Shown piece after piece: positions 53,223-61,947 of a stretch of 64,000 bases of DNA. Made by a program: the position numbers and the translations under genes. The stretch covers positions 1 to 64,000 of the forward strand of contig VBLS01000110.1 in assembly GCA_005878635.1 (NCBI GenBank). Direction: 5' to 3'. The stretch is from Methanobacteriota archaeon. GTDB lineage: Archaea > Thermoplasmatota > Thermoplasmata > RBG-16-68-12. The notes beneath the pieces are model-generated. The model saw nothing but the letters and a program-made list of their open reading frames with translations, was not told the DNA's origin and did no database searches. The stretch's first letter is position 1, and each line of letters begins with the position of its first letter.

Positions 53223-54008
53223 ATGGCGGAAGGGAAGGCCCGCGCGAACGCGCTGCTGCACGAAGCCTTGGAACCCTCCTTAGATCGGATCGCGGGTACC
53301 CTGCGAGAGCTCGGCGTCGGCGGCCCCGCCGCGGACGCGTTCTGCGCCCTCGTCCGGACGGCGGACGCGACCGCTTCGGAACTCGTGCGGAAAACGGGAA
53401 TCCCCGATTCGAAAATCTACTATGCCCTCGATGAACTCGCTGAGAAAGGCTTGGTGGAGGTACAGGCGGGCAAGCCGAAAACGTTCCGTGTCGTCCCGCC
53501 GAAGGAAGTCGAGATGCGCCTGTCCCGGATGGTGCAAGCGGAGTACGATCGTCGTCGGGCCGCGACCGTTCGCGTCACCTCCCTGCTGGAACCGCTGCGT
53601 GCCGCGACCAAGGCGCCATCCATGGACGTCGCTTTCATCGTGAAAGGTTTGCCGAACATCGTTGCTCGGGCGCGGGCGCTCATCGGGTCGGCCCGGAAAG
53701 ACGTCGTGTTCCTCGCTTCGGATGAAGCCGTCTTCCGGAAACTCGAGGAAGACCTTGTGCGAACCTCGCGCCGGCGGGTCCGAATCAGGTTGGCGGTCCC
53801 GGAAATAGCGGTCGCGAAGGAGCTCGAGAAGGCCGCCGAAGTCCGTTCGATCATCTGCGATTGCATGCTCCTCGTCGCCGACGGTCAGCAGGTCTTGACG
53901 ATGTCGCGGACCCGAGACGGGGACGCCTACGCGATCACGTCGACGGATCCGACGCTGGTGCAGCTCGGCCTCGACTTTTGGGAAAGTCCGCGGTGCTGCG
54001 TCCTCTGA
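53223..54008 (+). CDS. TrmB-like regulator with CDC and CC cysteine motifs
   Basis: A 261-residue regulator: winged helix at about 25-95 (ASELVRKTGIPDSKIYYALDELAEKGLVEV) and a C-terminal TrmB effector domain. Unlike typical sugar-sensing TrmB proteins it has C212-D-C214 in SIICDCMLL and ends with C258-C259 (ESPRCCVL), placing thiols at the edge of the sensor domain. It lies divergent from the four-CC peptide and shares its TATA element and inverted repeat. The natural inference is a metal- or thiol-responsive repressor of that peptide and perhaps of itself. Start ATG is at the predicted transcription start (leaderless). Confidence 0.8.
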   Translation: MAEGKARANALLHEALEPSLDRIAGTLRELGVGGPAADAFCALVRTADATASELVRKTGIPDSKIYYALDELAEKGLVEVQAGKPKTFRVVPPKEVEMRLSRMVQAEYDRRRAATVRVTSLLEPLRAATKAPSMDVAFIVKGLPNIVARARALIGSARKDVVFLASDEAVFRKLEEDLVRTSRRRVRIRLAVPEIAVAKELEKAAEVRSIICDCMLLVADGQQVLTMSRTRDGDAYAITSTDPTLVQLGLDFWESPRCCVL

Positions 54009-54153
54009 CCGGCAACCGCGATCCGACGGTTCTCCTCCCGGCGAACCGGCGCCACGCCAGCGCCTAGAACCGCACTTGCGACGAAAAAGGGTCACGGTTA
54101 AATACAATGTTATACAGTATTCATTCCGGCCCGATTTGGGCCAGGCCACGAGG

Positions 54154-54540
54154 ATGCTTCAGCCTCAAGAACTAGTGGTCGCCAAGCTGCTGCCGACGAT
54201 CCGCGCGAGGCTCGCGCGGGAGCTCCTCCGGACGCACAAGATGAAGCAGATTGACGTCGCGCACTCGATGGGGATCACACAAGCCGCCGTGAGCCACTAC
54301 AACACCCAGAGTCGAGGCGTCGACCAGGAAATGGTCCGCCTCTTCCCGGAGATCAAGCCGTTCGTCCACGGCCTCGCGGAGAGCATCGCGGGAGGCATGA
54401 CCCTCTCCCAGCAGATCGCGAGCGTCAACCAGTTTTGTTCCAATCTCATGCTGACGGCCCGCTTTTGCGAGTACCACAAGGGCATGGGGGACATTGATCC
54501 CCACTGCACCGCCTGTTTTCCCTCGCCCCCGAGGCCCTAG
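54154..54540 (+). CDS. HTH regulator with C-terminal cysteine motif (COG2522-like)
   Basis: A 128-residue archaeal HTH protein. The HTH is LLRTHKMKQIDVAHSMGITQAAVSHY (two segments around residues 25-50), recognisable as an XRE/Cro-type helix-turn-helix. The C-terminal part contains NQFCSNLML, RFCEYHKGMG and HCTACFP, a Cys/His set that may bind metal or an Fe-S cluster. The start is set at ATG 54154 (MLQPQELVVAKLLP), with a TATA-like TTAAATAC at about 54098-54105; the open frame extends to 54076. It converges on gmd with 4 bases of overlap. Confidence 0.72.
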   Translation: MLQPQELVVAKLLPTIRARLARELLRTHKMKQIDVAHSMGITQAAVSHYNTQSRGVDQEMVRLFPEIKPFVHGLAESIAGGMTLSQQIASVNQFCSNLMLTARFCEYHKGMGDIDPHCTACFPSPPRP

Positions 54541-55532
54541 CCGCTCGGAACTCCTTTCGCCGGCCGGGTATCCTCGAGGGACCCGATTTCTGCCTCGACC
54601 ATGATCCGCACGAGATCCTTGAAGCGAGTCTTCGGCTCCCACCCGAGGACGCGCTTCGCCTTGCTCGCATCCCCGCGCAGGTTGTACACCTCGGACGGAC
54701 GAATGTTCTTCTCGTCGATCGTCACGTGCTTCTCCCAATTGGAGATTCCGACGAGTCGAAAGGCTTCCGCGACGAACTCTCGGACCGAATGCGCCTCCCC
54801 GGTCGCGCCGACAAAGTCGTCCGGTTCCTTGTGCTGGAGGATCCGCCACATCAGGTCCACGAATTCCGGGGCGTAGCCCCAGTCCCGCTTGGCGTCCAAG
54901 TTCCCAAGGGAAATCGTCTTGGCCAGCCCCGCGTGGATCCGAGCGACCCCCTGACTGACCTTGCGTGTGAGGAACTCCAGGCCCCTCCGGGCGCTCTCGT
55001 GATTGAACAGGATGCCGTTCGAGATGGACAGGCCGTGCGCCTCCCGGTAGTTCACGCAGGCCCAGTAGGCGTACACCTTCGCCACCCCATAGGGACTTCG
55101 CGGGTGGAACGGAGTCGTCTCGTCCTGCGGCTCCCGGTCGACCCGCCCGAACATCTCGCTGGAGGACGCCTGGTAGAAGCGAGCTTCGGGGGCGTAGGCC
55201 CGGAGCGCCTCCAGGAGCCGCACGACCCCGAGGCCCGTGATCTCTCCGGTCAGGACGGGCTGCACGAAGGACGTGGCGACGAAGGACTGAGCCGCGAGAC
55301 TATAGATCTCATCCGGGTGCGACTCCCGGACCGCCGCATTCAACGAGGATTGGTCGATGAGGTCCCCGTCGAGGAGGGTCACGTCCTCCAGGATGTGCTG
55401 GATATTTCCAATGTTCGGGACGCTCAAGCGGCGGACGAGCCCGTAGACCTCGTAGCCTTTCTTGAGCAGGAGTTCCATCAGGTAGGAACCGTCTTGCCCC
55501 GTCGCGCCCGTGACGAGCGCGGACCTGGCCAT
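54537..55532 (-). CDS. gmd: GDP-mannose 4,6-dehydratase
   Basis: A 331-residue extended SDR that converts GDP-D-mannose to GDP-4-keto-6-deoxymannose, precursor of fucose, rhamnose and perosamine. NAD(P)-binding ALVTGATGQDGSYLMELLL is at the N-terminus. The active site has SSSEMFG and the YGVAKVYAYW Tyr-x3-Lys, with GILFNHESARRG and NLDAKRDWGYA as substrate motifs and the C-terminal VYNLRGDASKAKRVLGW. It is leaderless by promoter spacing. It opens a surface-glycan gene group that continues to about 61.5 kb. Confidence 0.94.
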   Translation of the reverse strand: MARSALVTGATGQDGSYLMELLLKKGYEVYGLVRRLSVPNIGNIQHILEDVTLLDGDLIDQSSLNAAVRESHPDEIYSLAAQSFVATSFVQPVLTGEITGLGVVRLLEALRAYAPEARFYQASSSEMFGRVDREPQDETTPFHPRSPYGVAKVYAYWACVNYREAHGLSISNGILFNHESARRGLEFLTRKVSQGVARIHAGLAKTISLGNLDAKRDWGYAPEFVDLMWRILQHKEPDDFVGATGEAHSVREFVAEAFRLVGISNWEKHVTIDEKNIRPSEVYNLRGDASKAKRVLGWEPKTRFKDLVRIMVEAEIGSLEDTRPAKGVPSG

Positions 55533-55555
55533 CGCACGCGAAAGTTCGCGTCCGC

Positions 55556-55565
55556 GCTTTAACGC
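55556..55565 (-). promoter_or_regulatory. TATA box of gmd
   Basis: GCGTTAAAGC on the minus strand is centred about 28 bases before the gmd ATG. Confidence 0.5.
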
Positions 55566-55607
55566 TATCGCTGTGGGTGATTGGTCGCCGACTGACCCGG
55601 CGGTAGC

Positions 55608-56633
55608 TCAGTGGATCGGTACGTCCCGGATCCGGATGCCGAACCTGCGGAACCAACCCTCCACGTCCGACGCAGTTGCTTTCCGATACACCTCGCGAAC
55701 TCGTCGCTTCTGCACCGCGCGTGGAACCCCCTGATAGGCGTCATAACGGCCTTGGAGGTGCGCGCGAACGACGTCGCGGAAGGTGAGCGACTGGCCGAAA
55801 GTAATCGGGTATCGGTTCGGCCGTATCCGCCGTCGGAGGGCTACGATGTTCCTCGCGGCATTCCACGGAGGCGCGAGCGCCACGTACCGCCAGGGGTAAT
55901 TTTGCACGAGGTTCCAAATCCGGTTTCGTTCGCTAATGTAGGTTTTCCAAGGAGAGTTCGGGGCCGTCGAAGCGGAGTGCTTGTGGTAGACGATCGCATT
56001 GGGCGCGAACGCCGCCCGATATCCGGCGATCCGAATGCGCCACGCCAGGTCCACATCCTCCAGGTAGGCCACGAAGTCGGCGTCCAGCAGGCCGACCGTT
56101 TCCAGGCTTGATCGGCGGTACAACGCGGCGCCTCCAGATCCTCCGAAGACCTCCGGGTCGTGATCGAACTGCCCCTCGTCCTTCTGGAGCCACCCGCGAT
56201 CGACTCCCGCACCGTCCCGGGTGATCCAGATGCCCGCTCCATTCAGGACGTCCGGATGGTCCATCAGCAAGAGCTTCGCGGCCACCGCTCCGACCCCGGG
56301 AGCGTCCGCGGCGCGGACGAGGTTCGCGAGCCATTCCGGGTCGACGCGGGTGTCGTTGTTCAACGGGACGATGAACTCGCATCGAGGGTCCGCGAGGGCT
56401 TCTTGCATCCCGACATTGGTGCCTCGCGCGTAGTGCAGATTCTCCGGCAGCGCGATCAACCGGGCCTCCGGGAATTCGTCGCGCACGATTGCCGGCGAAC
56501 CGTCCGTGCTCCCGTTGTCGACACAGGCCACGACGAAATCCGGGTATGTTTGGGCGAAGGCCGATGCGAGGCAGTCCCGGATGTATTCCTTTCCGTTCCA
56601 GTTGAGGACCACGATCCAAGCGCGACCGCTCAA
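55608..56633 (-). CDS. Family 2 glycosyltransferase (rhamnosyltransferase-like)
   Basis: A 341-residue GT-A-fold enzyme. It opens with WIVVLNWNGKEYIRDCLASA, and VDNGSTDGSP and LNNDTRVDPEW hold the nucleotide-sugar and DxD-like metal sites. The acceptor/base region is YLEDVDLAWRIRIAGYR (the ED-D motif). The C-terminal ~100 residues contain ERNRIWNLVQNYPWRY, common in archaeal and bacterial GT2 rhamnosyltransferases. Probably adds a sugar to a lipid-linked oligosaccharide. It is 24 bases downstream of another GT2. Confidence 0.88.
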   Translation of the reverse strand: MSGRAWIVVLNWNGKEYIRDCLASAFAQTYPDFVVACVDNGSTDGSPAIVRDEFPEARLIALPENLHYARGTNVGMQEALADPRCEFIVPLNNDTRVDPEWLANLVRAADAPGVGAVAAKLLLMDHPDVLNGAGIWITRDGAGVDRGWLQKDEGQFDHDPEVFGGSGGAALYRRSSLETVGLLDADFVAYLEDVDLAWRIRIAGYRAAFAPNAIVYHKHSASTAPNSPWKTYISERNRIWNLVQNYPWRYVALAPPWNAARNIVALRRRIRPNRYPITFGQSLTFRDVVRAHLQGRYDAYQGVPRAVQKRRVREVYRKATASDVEGWFRRFGIRIRDVPIH

Positions 56634-56657
56634 TGGCCTGCGGAACCGAGCCGCGGA

Positions 56658-57524
56658 TTAAACCGTTACGGGCTCGCGCAGCATCTGGAGACTGCGGCGG
56701 AGGGAGTCCATTCGCGCGTCCACGAGCCACCGCAGGGCGAGCCGCCGGCGGTGGGACCGGAGCCATTCGGCCGTCGCCGTGAGGGGGAAAAGGGCGAGGA
56801 CGTCCGCGACCAGGTACAGGCGTTTACACCGATAGTTTCGGACGCACACGAGGGTCCGGTTCCGAGCCGTGTAGAACATGTACACTCGGGTCGAGGCCCT
56901 TTGCCGGCGGACAGCTTCGTGATGGGCGACGCTTTCCTTCGAATAGCCAATCCGAAATCCCGCCGCGCGCAATCGATACCCGAGGTCCAGGTCCTCCCCG
57001 TACATGAACAGGGCCGGATCGAACCCGCCAACCCGTTTGAGCGGATCGAGCCGGACGGCCATCGCGCACCCCGACACGGCGTCGATCCGTCGGTCCCCTT
57101 CGTGGACGACGCAGATTCCTCCATACAAGACTTCAAGGGCTCCGGCATAGAGGGCGGGTCCGCCGCCGTTGACGACCCGGCTTCCCACGGCCGCCAGGGA
57201 GGGGTCGCGCTCGAGCGAGGCGAGCAGTTCCGAGAGCCAGCGGCGTTCGACGGTCGTGTCTTGATTGAGCAAGACGAGCACCGGGGAGGAGGCACGGCCG
57301 GCCGCCTGGTTCACGGCTGCCGGGAAGCCCATGTTTCGCTCGTTTCGCATGAGGCGGAAGTTCGGGAATTGGCTGCGGAAACCTTCCGCGACCGCGACGG
57401 TTCCATCCTCCGATCCGTTGTCGACAATCATGAGCTCGTACTCGGACGCCGGGATATCCATCCGAGAAAGGGATTCGAGGCAAGGCCGAAGGAACCTTTC
57501 CCCGTTGTAGCCGACGATGACCAC
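56658..57524 (-). CDS. Family 2 glycosyltransferase
   Basis: A 288-residue GT2 starting VIVGYNGERFLRPCLESL, with VDNGSEDGT, LLNQDTTVERRW (metal site) and YGEDLDLGYRLRAAGF. It is shorter than the preceding paralogue and ends with an Arg-rich tail (WLRSHRRRLALRWLVDARM). The start is GTG 57524; only a stop codon in the same frame lies further upstream, so the N-terminus is short compared with the usual VSVVIVGYN beginning. The sugar specificity is not predictable. Confidence 0.85.
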   Translation of the reverse strand: MVIVGYNGERFLRPCLESLSRMDIPASEYELMIVDNGSEDGTVAVAEGFRSQFPNFRLMRNERNMGFPAAVNQAAGRASSPVLVLLNQDTTVERRWLSELLASLERDPSLAAVGSRVVNGGGPALYAGALEVLYGGICVVHEGDRRIDAVSGCAMAVRLDPLKRVGGFDPALFMYGEDLDLGYRLRAAGFRIGYSKESVAHHEAVRRQRASTRVYMFYTARNRTLVCVRNYRCKRLYLVADVLALFPLTATAEWLRSHRRRLALRWLVDARMDSLRRSLQMLREPVTV

Positions 57525-57557
57525 GCTCGCTCGGAGATGGTGAGAGATGGTTGCACC

Positions 57558-58670
57558 TCAGGTCTTGGGCCGGACGCACTCCGCGTACAGGCGCTCGTAG
57601 GACGATGCGATCGCGTCCCAAGTGTATTGCGTTCGGACGAGGTCGCAGCCCGCCGCGCCGAGGGTTTGGCGCCGGATCGGATCGCGAAGGAGGGAGATCA
57701 TCGAATCGGCAAGGGGTTCCACCTGGCCCGCCGGCACGAGGATTGCGTTTCCCTCGTTGCACAGGTCCGGGATGCCGCCGACCTTCGAGGCGATGACGGG
57801 CAATCCCGCGGCCCAGGCCTCCAAGAGGGCGAGGGGGAATCCCTCGAATCGGGACGGCAGGACGAAGACGGTCGCCCGTCCATAGGCTTCGATGAGGTCC
57901 GGGCGTGATAAGGATCCGAGGAACCGGACGGTGTCGGCCAATCCCAGGCTGTGCGCCCGTCGCTCCAGAGCCTGCCTCTCGGGTCCGTCTCCGGCCAGCT
58001 CCAAGACAAACGGTTCGGGTAGGCGCGACCTCACCAGGGCCGTCGCTTCCAGAAGGACGTCAATTCCTTTCTGGTACACGTGCCTCCCGACGAAGAGGAA
58101 TCGGACTGGATTCTGTGCGAGGCCCGGCGTATGGAACTCCGAGGCATCCACTCCATTGGGCACGAGAGAGGCCCGCGGTATTCCGGCGCGCCGGATCGCT
58201 TGAACCGATGCGCTGTCCACGGAGCTGATCGCGTCGTACCCCTGATGGAGCAACGAGCGTTCCACCCAGCCGAGGAGAGACCCCCGGGGGCGGTACGGAA
58301 ACCAGACACCGTGGCACGTGAGGAGGATCGGAATCCGCTCTCTCTTGGCCGTGCGGACGACCGCCGAACCGACGTCGACCGCGTGCGCGTGGACGAGTTC
58401 GATCCCGAGGGCCGCGAGGTGTTCTCGGGACCACACCCGTATCGCGCGCATCCCTCGCAAGCGTCGCGCTCCGATTCGATCCAACCCATCCAGGGTCTGC
58501 ATGGGTCCCACGGGATGGACATGGTCCGTCTCCTGGATTCCTTCGGCGCGGTACGTGAGGACATGGACATCGTGGCCGTTCCGCGATTGGACTTGAGCTA
58601 GGGACGAAACGGCCGTCGCGTCGCCGCCGACGACGGGTGGGAACTTCTTCGTCACATGGAGGATTCGCAC
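57558..58670 (-). CDS. Family 4 glycosyltransferase
   Basis: A 370-residue GT-B-fold retaining glycosyltransferase. N-terminal RILHVTKKFPPVVGGDATAV (GGxxxxV acceptor loop), the VHAHAVDVG strand, LVPNGVDASEF, LFVGRHVYQKGIDVLLEA and the donor-binding FEGFPLALLEAWAAGLPVIAS (E-x7-E) are all typical. No membrane segments, so it acts at the cytoplasmic face on a lipid carrier or polysaccharide. Upstream of the two GT2 genes on the same strand. Confidence 0.92.
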   Translation of the reverse strand: MRILHVTKKFPPVVGGDATAVSSLAQVQSRNGHDVHVLTYRAEGIQETDHVHPVGPMQTLDGLDRIGARRLRGMRAIRVWSREHLAALGIELVHAHAVDVGSAVVRTAKRERIPILLTCHGVWFPYRPRGSLLGWVERSLLHQGYDAISSVDSASVQAIRRAGIPRASLVPNGVDASEFHTPGLAQNPVRFLFVGRHVYQKGIDVLLEATALVRSRLPEPFVLELAGDGPERQALERRAHSLGLADTVRFLGSLSRPDLIEAYGRATVFVLPSRFEGFPLALLEAWAAGLPVIASKVGGIPDLCNEGNAILVPAGQVEPLADSMISLLRDPIRRQTLGAAGCDLVRTQYTWDAIASSYERLYAECVRPKT

Positions 58671-58804
58671 GTCGGCCGCGGATTCCCACGAACCGGCATA
58701 AAGCTGTCAGGGCAGAAGCCCGTGGGGTGCGACGATCGAGCCAGACCCCGCATCGAATCACCCGCCGACTCCTTGTACTCTCTCGCGATGCAGAGTCTAC
58801 ACCC

Positions 58805-59827
58805 ATGCCGGATAATGAAGGCGTCCGGGTCCGAGAGGCGCTGCGTTGCCCGTTGTGCGGCAACCTTGGCGCGATCCTCTACTCCGGCCTGCGGGACCGC
58901 TACTGGGATGCACCAGGAAGTTGGAGCCTGCGACGATGCGGCACATGCGGCCACCTGTGGTTGGACCCGCAACCGGAGCCCGGAGAAATCGGGAAGCTGT
59001 ACACGTCGTACTTCAGCCACGGCGAGACCCCGCGTCTCCCGTTCGTCGGCGACGGATTCTGGGAGAAGGCCAGCCGAGGGGTCCTCGAGGCCCTCGGATA
59101 TCGAGGGATTGCAAAGGGCCCGAGGGAACGCTGGATCGGAGGGCTGCTCCGCCTCATGCCCCCCGTGTGGGACGAGTGCGCCCAAGTCGTCCGCTCCGTC
59201 CGTGGCCCGGTCCGAGGCGAACTCTTCGATGTCGGCTGCGGGAACGGGTCCTATCTCGAAGTCATGCGCGCCCTTGGCTGGAGGGTGCGGGGCCTGGAGC
59301 CCGACCCCGTGGCTGCTCGGATTGCCCGGGGCCGCGGTTTCGATGTGATCGAGCGGTCGATCGAGGAGGCCGATATTCCGCAGGAATCACTCCAAGTCGT
59401 CACGATGGACCACGTGATCGAACATGTGATCGATCCCGTCCAGGCCCTTGCGACGGCTCACGGTTGGCTCAAGGAAGGCGGACAGATGACCATCACGACG
59501 CCGAACGCCGAGAGCCGAGGCCATCGAAAATTCAGGGACGCGTGGTTCCATCTCGATCCTCCGCGGCATCTGCACCTTTTCTCCCTGCGCAATTTGATGG
59601 CTTGCGTCGAACGCGCCGGACTCCGGACGGTCGAGTGTGGCACGGTCGGGAGCGGTCATCTGGTCTACGACGGCAGCGTGTCCGTTCGGACGACGGGCCG
59701 TTTTCGTGTGGGCGACCTGACGACCGTCGCGAGCGGGCGGGACCGCGCGTTTCGGATCGGAGAGAGCTTCCTCGTGCGGGTCCGGCCCGCGGCGGGCGAG
59801 GAGATCTTCCTCACCTGCAAACGGTAG
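58805..59827 (+). CDS. Class I SAM methyltransferase with N-terminal zinc site
   Basis: A 340-residue protein. The N-terminal ~45 residues hold CPLCGNLGAILYSG and SLRRCGTCGHLW, a four-cysteine zinc-binding module found in sugar methyltransferases. The methyltransferase domain starts at LFDVGCGNGSYLEVM (motif I, residue ~138), with TMDHVIEHVIDPVQAL and the later LDPPRHLHLFS characteristic of this subfamily. It may methylate a sugar hydroxyl in the neighbouring glycan. ATG 58805 is chosen; the frame is open upstream into the divergent GT4 but lacks family similarity. Confidence 0.87.
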   Translation: MPDNEGVRVREALRCPLCGNLGAILYSGLRDRYWDAPGSWSLRRCGTCGHLWLDPQPEPGEIGKLYTSYFSHGETPRLPFVGDGFWEKASRGVLEALGYRGIAKGPRERWIGGLLRLMPPVWDECAQVVRSVRGPVRGELFDVGCGNGSYLEVMRALGWRVRGLEPDPVAARIARGRGFDVIERSIEEADIPQESLQVVTMDHVIEHVIDPVQALATAHGWLKEGGQMTITTPNAESRGHRKFRDAWFHLDPPRHLHLFSLRNLMACVERAGLRTVECGTVGSGHLVYDGSVSVRTTGRFRVGDLTTVASGRDRAFRIGESFLVRVRPAAGEEIFLTCKR

Positions 59828-59842
59828 CGGGCGACCGAAAGA

Positions 59843-61513
59843 CTAGCACGAAGCGTCGCAGCCGCGGGCGATCCAGTACAACCGGGCGTATCCGTTGTCG
59901 AAGACTTTCATGAAGGGCGCATCGTCGAAGCGCGCGATCACGCCGCGATCCATGGGCTCCGCGGGCTCCCACGGGAGAAGCCGGATCCCCTGCTCCATGT
60001 CCCGATCGATCCAGAGGTACGTCCCGTTGCGTGTGCCGGAAGGCGATGGGATCGGTTGAAGGACCGCGGACGGGTCGATGACGGTCCGGTCCCAGGTGGC
60101 GTTCAAGCCGCCGAACCCAAAGACAATCGAGGACGCGTGGTGGTCCGTGACGATCAGGCCCTCGGCATGGTCCCTCGCCCAATAGGCCGGATCAATTCCC
60201 GCCGGGATCGTGCCCTCTTTCCATCCCGCGAACGTGGACGGTGGCGGGATGCCCGCGAGGCCGTTCGCGACCAAGAGGACCGCGCAGGCGGCGAGGGCGA
60301 GATGTCGCCGAGGCCCGCGAAGGCCTCCCAGATCGAGGAGTCGGGAGAAACCCACCGCCGCGAAGATTCCGAACGGGATGAGCAGGTACTCCAGATGCCG
60401 GTAGGGAATGATCACGCGCGGGGCGACCGCGATGCCGACGAGCGCGGAGAGGAGGAGGATCGCGAGCCAGACGGTGGCATGGAAACCGTCTTTCTCGAAG
60501 TCGAGGAATCGCCTGCCGGCCGCGGAGAAGGAGAGGAGGATGACCAGCGGGACGAAGTAGGCGAGGCCTTCGGGGGGGACCCGGACGGTCGTCCCGGGGA
60601 CGCTCCCCAGGATCGTCACCACTCCGATGGCGAGCAAGGTGACCGCAGCGGCGAGCCATGACGCCGCGATCGTCCGGAAGCCCGGAGCTCGAGGTCGGTA
60701 CCGCCAGGCGACCCTGGGGCGGAGAGCGACGAGCGCCGCCAAGAGGAGGAGTCCGAAGGCGAAGCCAACGAACAGAAGCCACCACGGTCGGATGTCGACG
60801 TCGGTCAGGATTGACTCGCGGAACGTGGTCGCATAGCCGAACCAATACGCGAGGGTCCCGACGGTGAGGACCGACGCGAAGGCGATCTCGCGTATCGTGC
60901 CGGCGCCGGGGGACCAAGGACGCACCAAGCCTCCGATCGCGATCGCCCCGAGGACCATGACGAGGAAGAAATAGGCCGAGAGGTGATGCGTGACGATCAA
61001 AGCCCCCGAGACCAGGAGCAGCGGTGCGAGGGCTTTCGGATCCGCCCGGAGCCGGAGGAAGAGGACCAGGCCCGCGAACACGAACAGGTCCCCGAGGGTG
61101 GCGGGCGCCGCGTGGGCCGTCGTGTACGCGTGGGGGATGGCGCCCGCGAGGAACGCGGCCGCGAAGAGTCCGAAGCGCGCCTCCTTCGTGATGCGGACCG
61201 CGAGGAGGAACATGGGAACGACGGCGAAGGCTCCGAGGATGGGGATGAGGAGGTTCATGACGGTGGGGACGTCTCCGCCGGCCAGGTCCACCAGGCCTGC
61301 CTGCGGAAAGAAGACGCCGGGAAAGTAGGGGTACGTGATCCCCCATCCGTTGTATACGGTGGAAACGTGGCGGGTGCGAAGGAGGCTCTGAAGGATCGCG
61401 AAGTATTCGCCGGTGTCGGATCCCCAGTAGAGGAACGACCAGAGCGGCGAAAGGCGAATGGCGATCGCGGCAAGCAGGATCGCCGCCAGGGCCGCTCGAA
61501 CGGACTTCCTCAT
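59843..61513 (-). CDS. GT-C-like polytopic membrane protein
   Basis: A 556-residue protein with about 11-13 membrane helices and a short soluble C-terminal region. After helix 1 comes the acidic loop YWGSDTGEYFAILQ, reminiscent of the first-loop Asp motif of GT-C transferases (PMT, AglB/STT3, ArnT). A second conserved-looking loop is YPYFPGVFFPQAG. It lacks the WWDYG motif of AglB, so it is probably not the oligosaccharyltransferase. In the glycan locus it may transfer a lipid-phosphate sugar outside the membrane. A TATA element lies 26 bases before the ATG. Confidence 0.72.
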   Translation of the reverse strand: MRKSVRAALAAILLAAIAIRLSPLWSFLYWGSDTGEYFAILQSLLRTRHVSTVYNGWGITYPYFPGVFFPQAGLVDLAGGDVPTVMNLLIPILGAFAVVPMFLLAVRITKEARFGLFAAAFLAGAIPHAYTTAHAAPATLGDLFVFAGLVLFLRLRADPKALAPLLLVSGALIVTHHLSAYFFLVMVLGAIAIGGLVRPWSPGAGTIREIAFASVLTVGTLAYWFGYATTFRESILTDVDIRPWWLLFVGFAFGLLLLAALVALRPRVAWRYRPRAPGFRTIAASWLAAAVTLLAIGVVTILGSVPGTTVRVPPEGLAYFVPLVILLSFSAAGRRFLDFEKDGFHATVWLAILLLSALVGIAVAPRVIIPYRHLEYLLIPFGIFAAVGFSRLLDLGGLRGPRRHLALAACAVLLVANGLAGIPPPSTFAGWKEGTIPAGIDPAYWARDHAEGLIVTDHHASSIVFGFGGLNATWDRTVIDPSAVLQPIPSPSGTRNGTYLWIDRDMEQGIRLLPWEPAEPMDRGVIARFDDAPFMKVFDNGYARLYWIARGCDASC

Positions 61514-61534
61514 CCGGCGGCGAACCGGCCCGCT

Positions 61535-61545
61535 CTGATAAAGCG
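61535..61545 (-). promoter_or_regulatory. TATA box of the GT-C-like gene
   Basis: AACGCTTTATCAG region on the minus strand, centred 26 bases before the ATG at 61513 (leaderless). Confidence 0.5.
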
Positions 61546-61572
61546 TTACCGCGATGCCGCTCCGAGATCCGC

Positions 61573-61947
61573 GTGCAATGGGGTCGCAAACTATTTCCCC
61601 GCGAGATTTCTCTCCAACTTGTGGCGCGTCGTTGCCCGGAGTGCTACGCGGAACTTCCGGACAACGCGGTCTGGGTGTGCCCGACCTGTGGCTACACCCT
61701 TCGCACCCCTGCGGCGGCGAAGGCGGGGATCGTCTTCATGCTCCTGGGCCTGGCCTTCCTCGGCGTGTTCGTGTATGGCCCCGAGAACCTGGGCCTGACC
61801 TCGGGCATCCTGCCGACGGACCTCGCGAACCTGACGATCGTGAACTTCCCCCTGCTCGTCGTGGGAATGTTCGCGTTCGGCGCATTCCTTGCCGCGGCGG
61901 CCGCGCTCAAGGTCCGGTCCGAGCAGGCCCGCCTTCAGGCCGCCTAG
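61573..61947 (+). CDS. Small zinc-ribbon membrane protein
   Basis: A 124-residue protein (108 from the GTG at 61621) with one zinc ribbon CPECYAELP...CPTCGYTL followed by two membrane helices (AGIVFMLLGLAFLGVFVYG and FPLLVVGMFAFGAFLAAA). This layout is common in archaeal membrane proteins of unknown role. GTG 61621 directly before RRCPECYAEL is an attractive alternative start. The stop codon overlaps the stop of polD large subunit on the other strand. Confidence 0.65.
   Translation: MQWGRKLFPREISLQLVARRCPECYAELPDNAVWVCPTCGYTLRTPAAAKAGIVFMLLGLAFLGVFVYGPENLGLTSGILPTDLANLTIVNFPLLVVGMFAFGAFLAAAAALKVRSEQARLQAA

Noticed and set aside
52531..53283. Plus-strand open frame across the RNase H-like and Cys-rich genes
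   Set aside because: It is antisense to an RNase H core with clear motifs and to the Cys-rich peptide, and has no recognisable family pattern.
55596..55622. tRNA-like string GGCGGTAGCTCAGTGGATCGG
   Set aside because: It resembles a tRNA 5' half, but no anticodon arm, T-arm or matching acceptor follows, and it overlaps the end of the GT2 gene. A chance match or an old tRNA fragment cannot be separated.
56160..57908. Plus-strand open frame of about 580 codons opposite the glycosyltransferases
   Set aside because: Shadow of two GT2 genes and a GT4 with clear motifs; no start signal or known domain.
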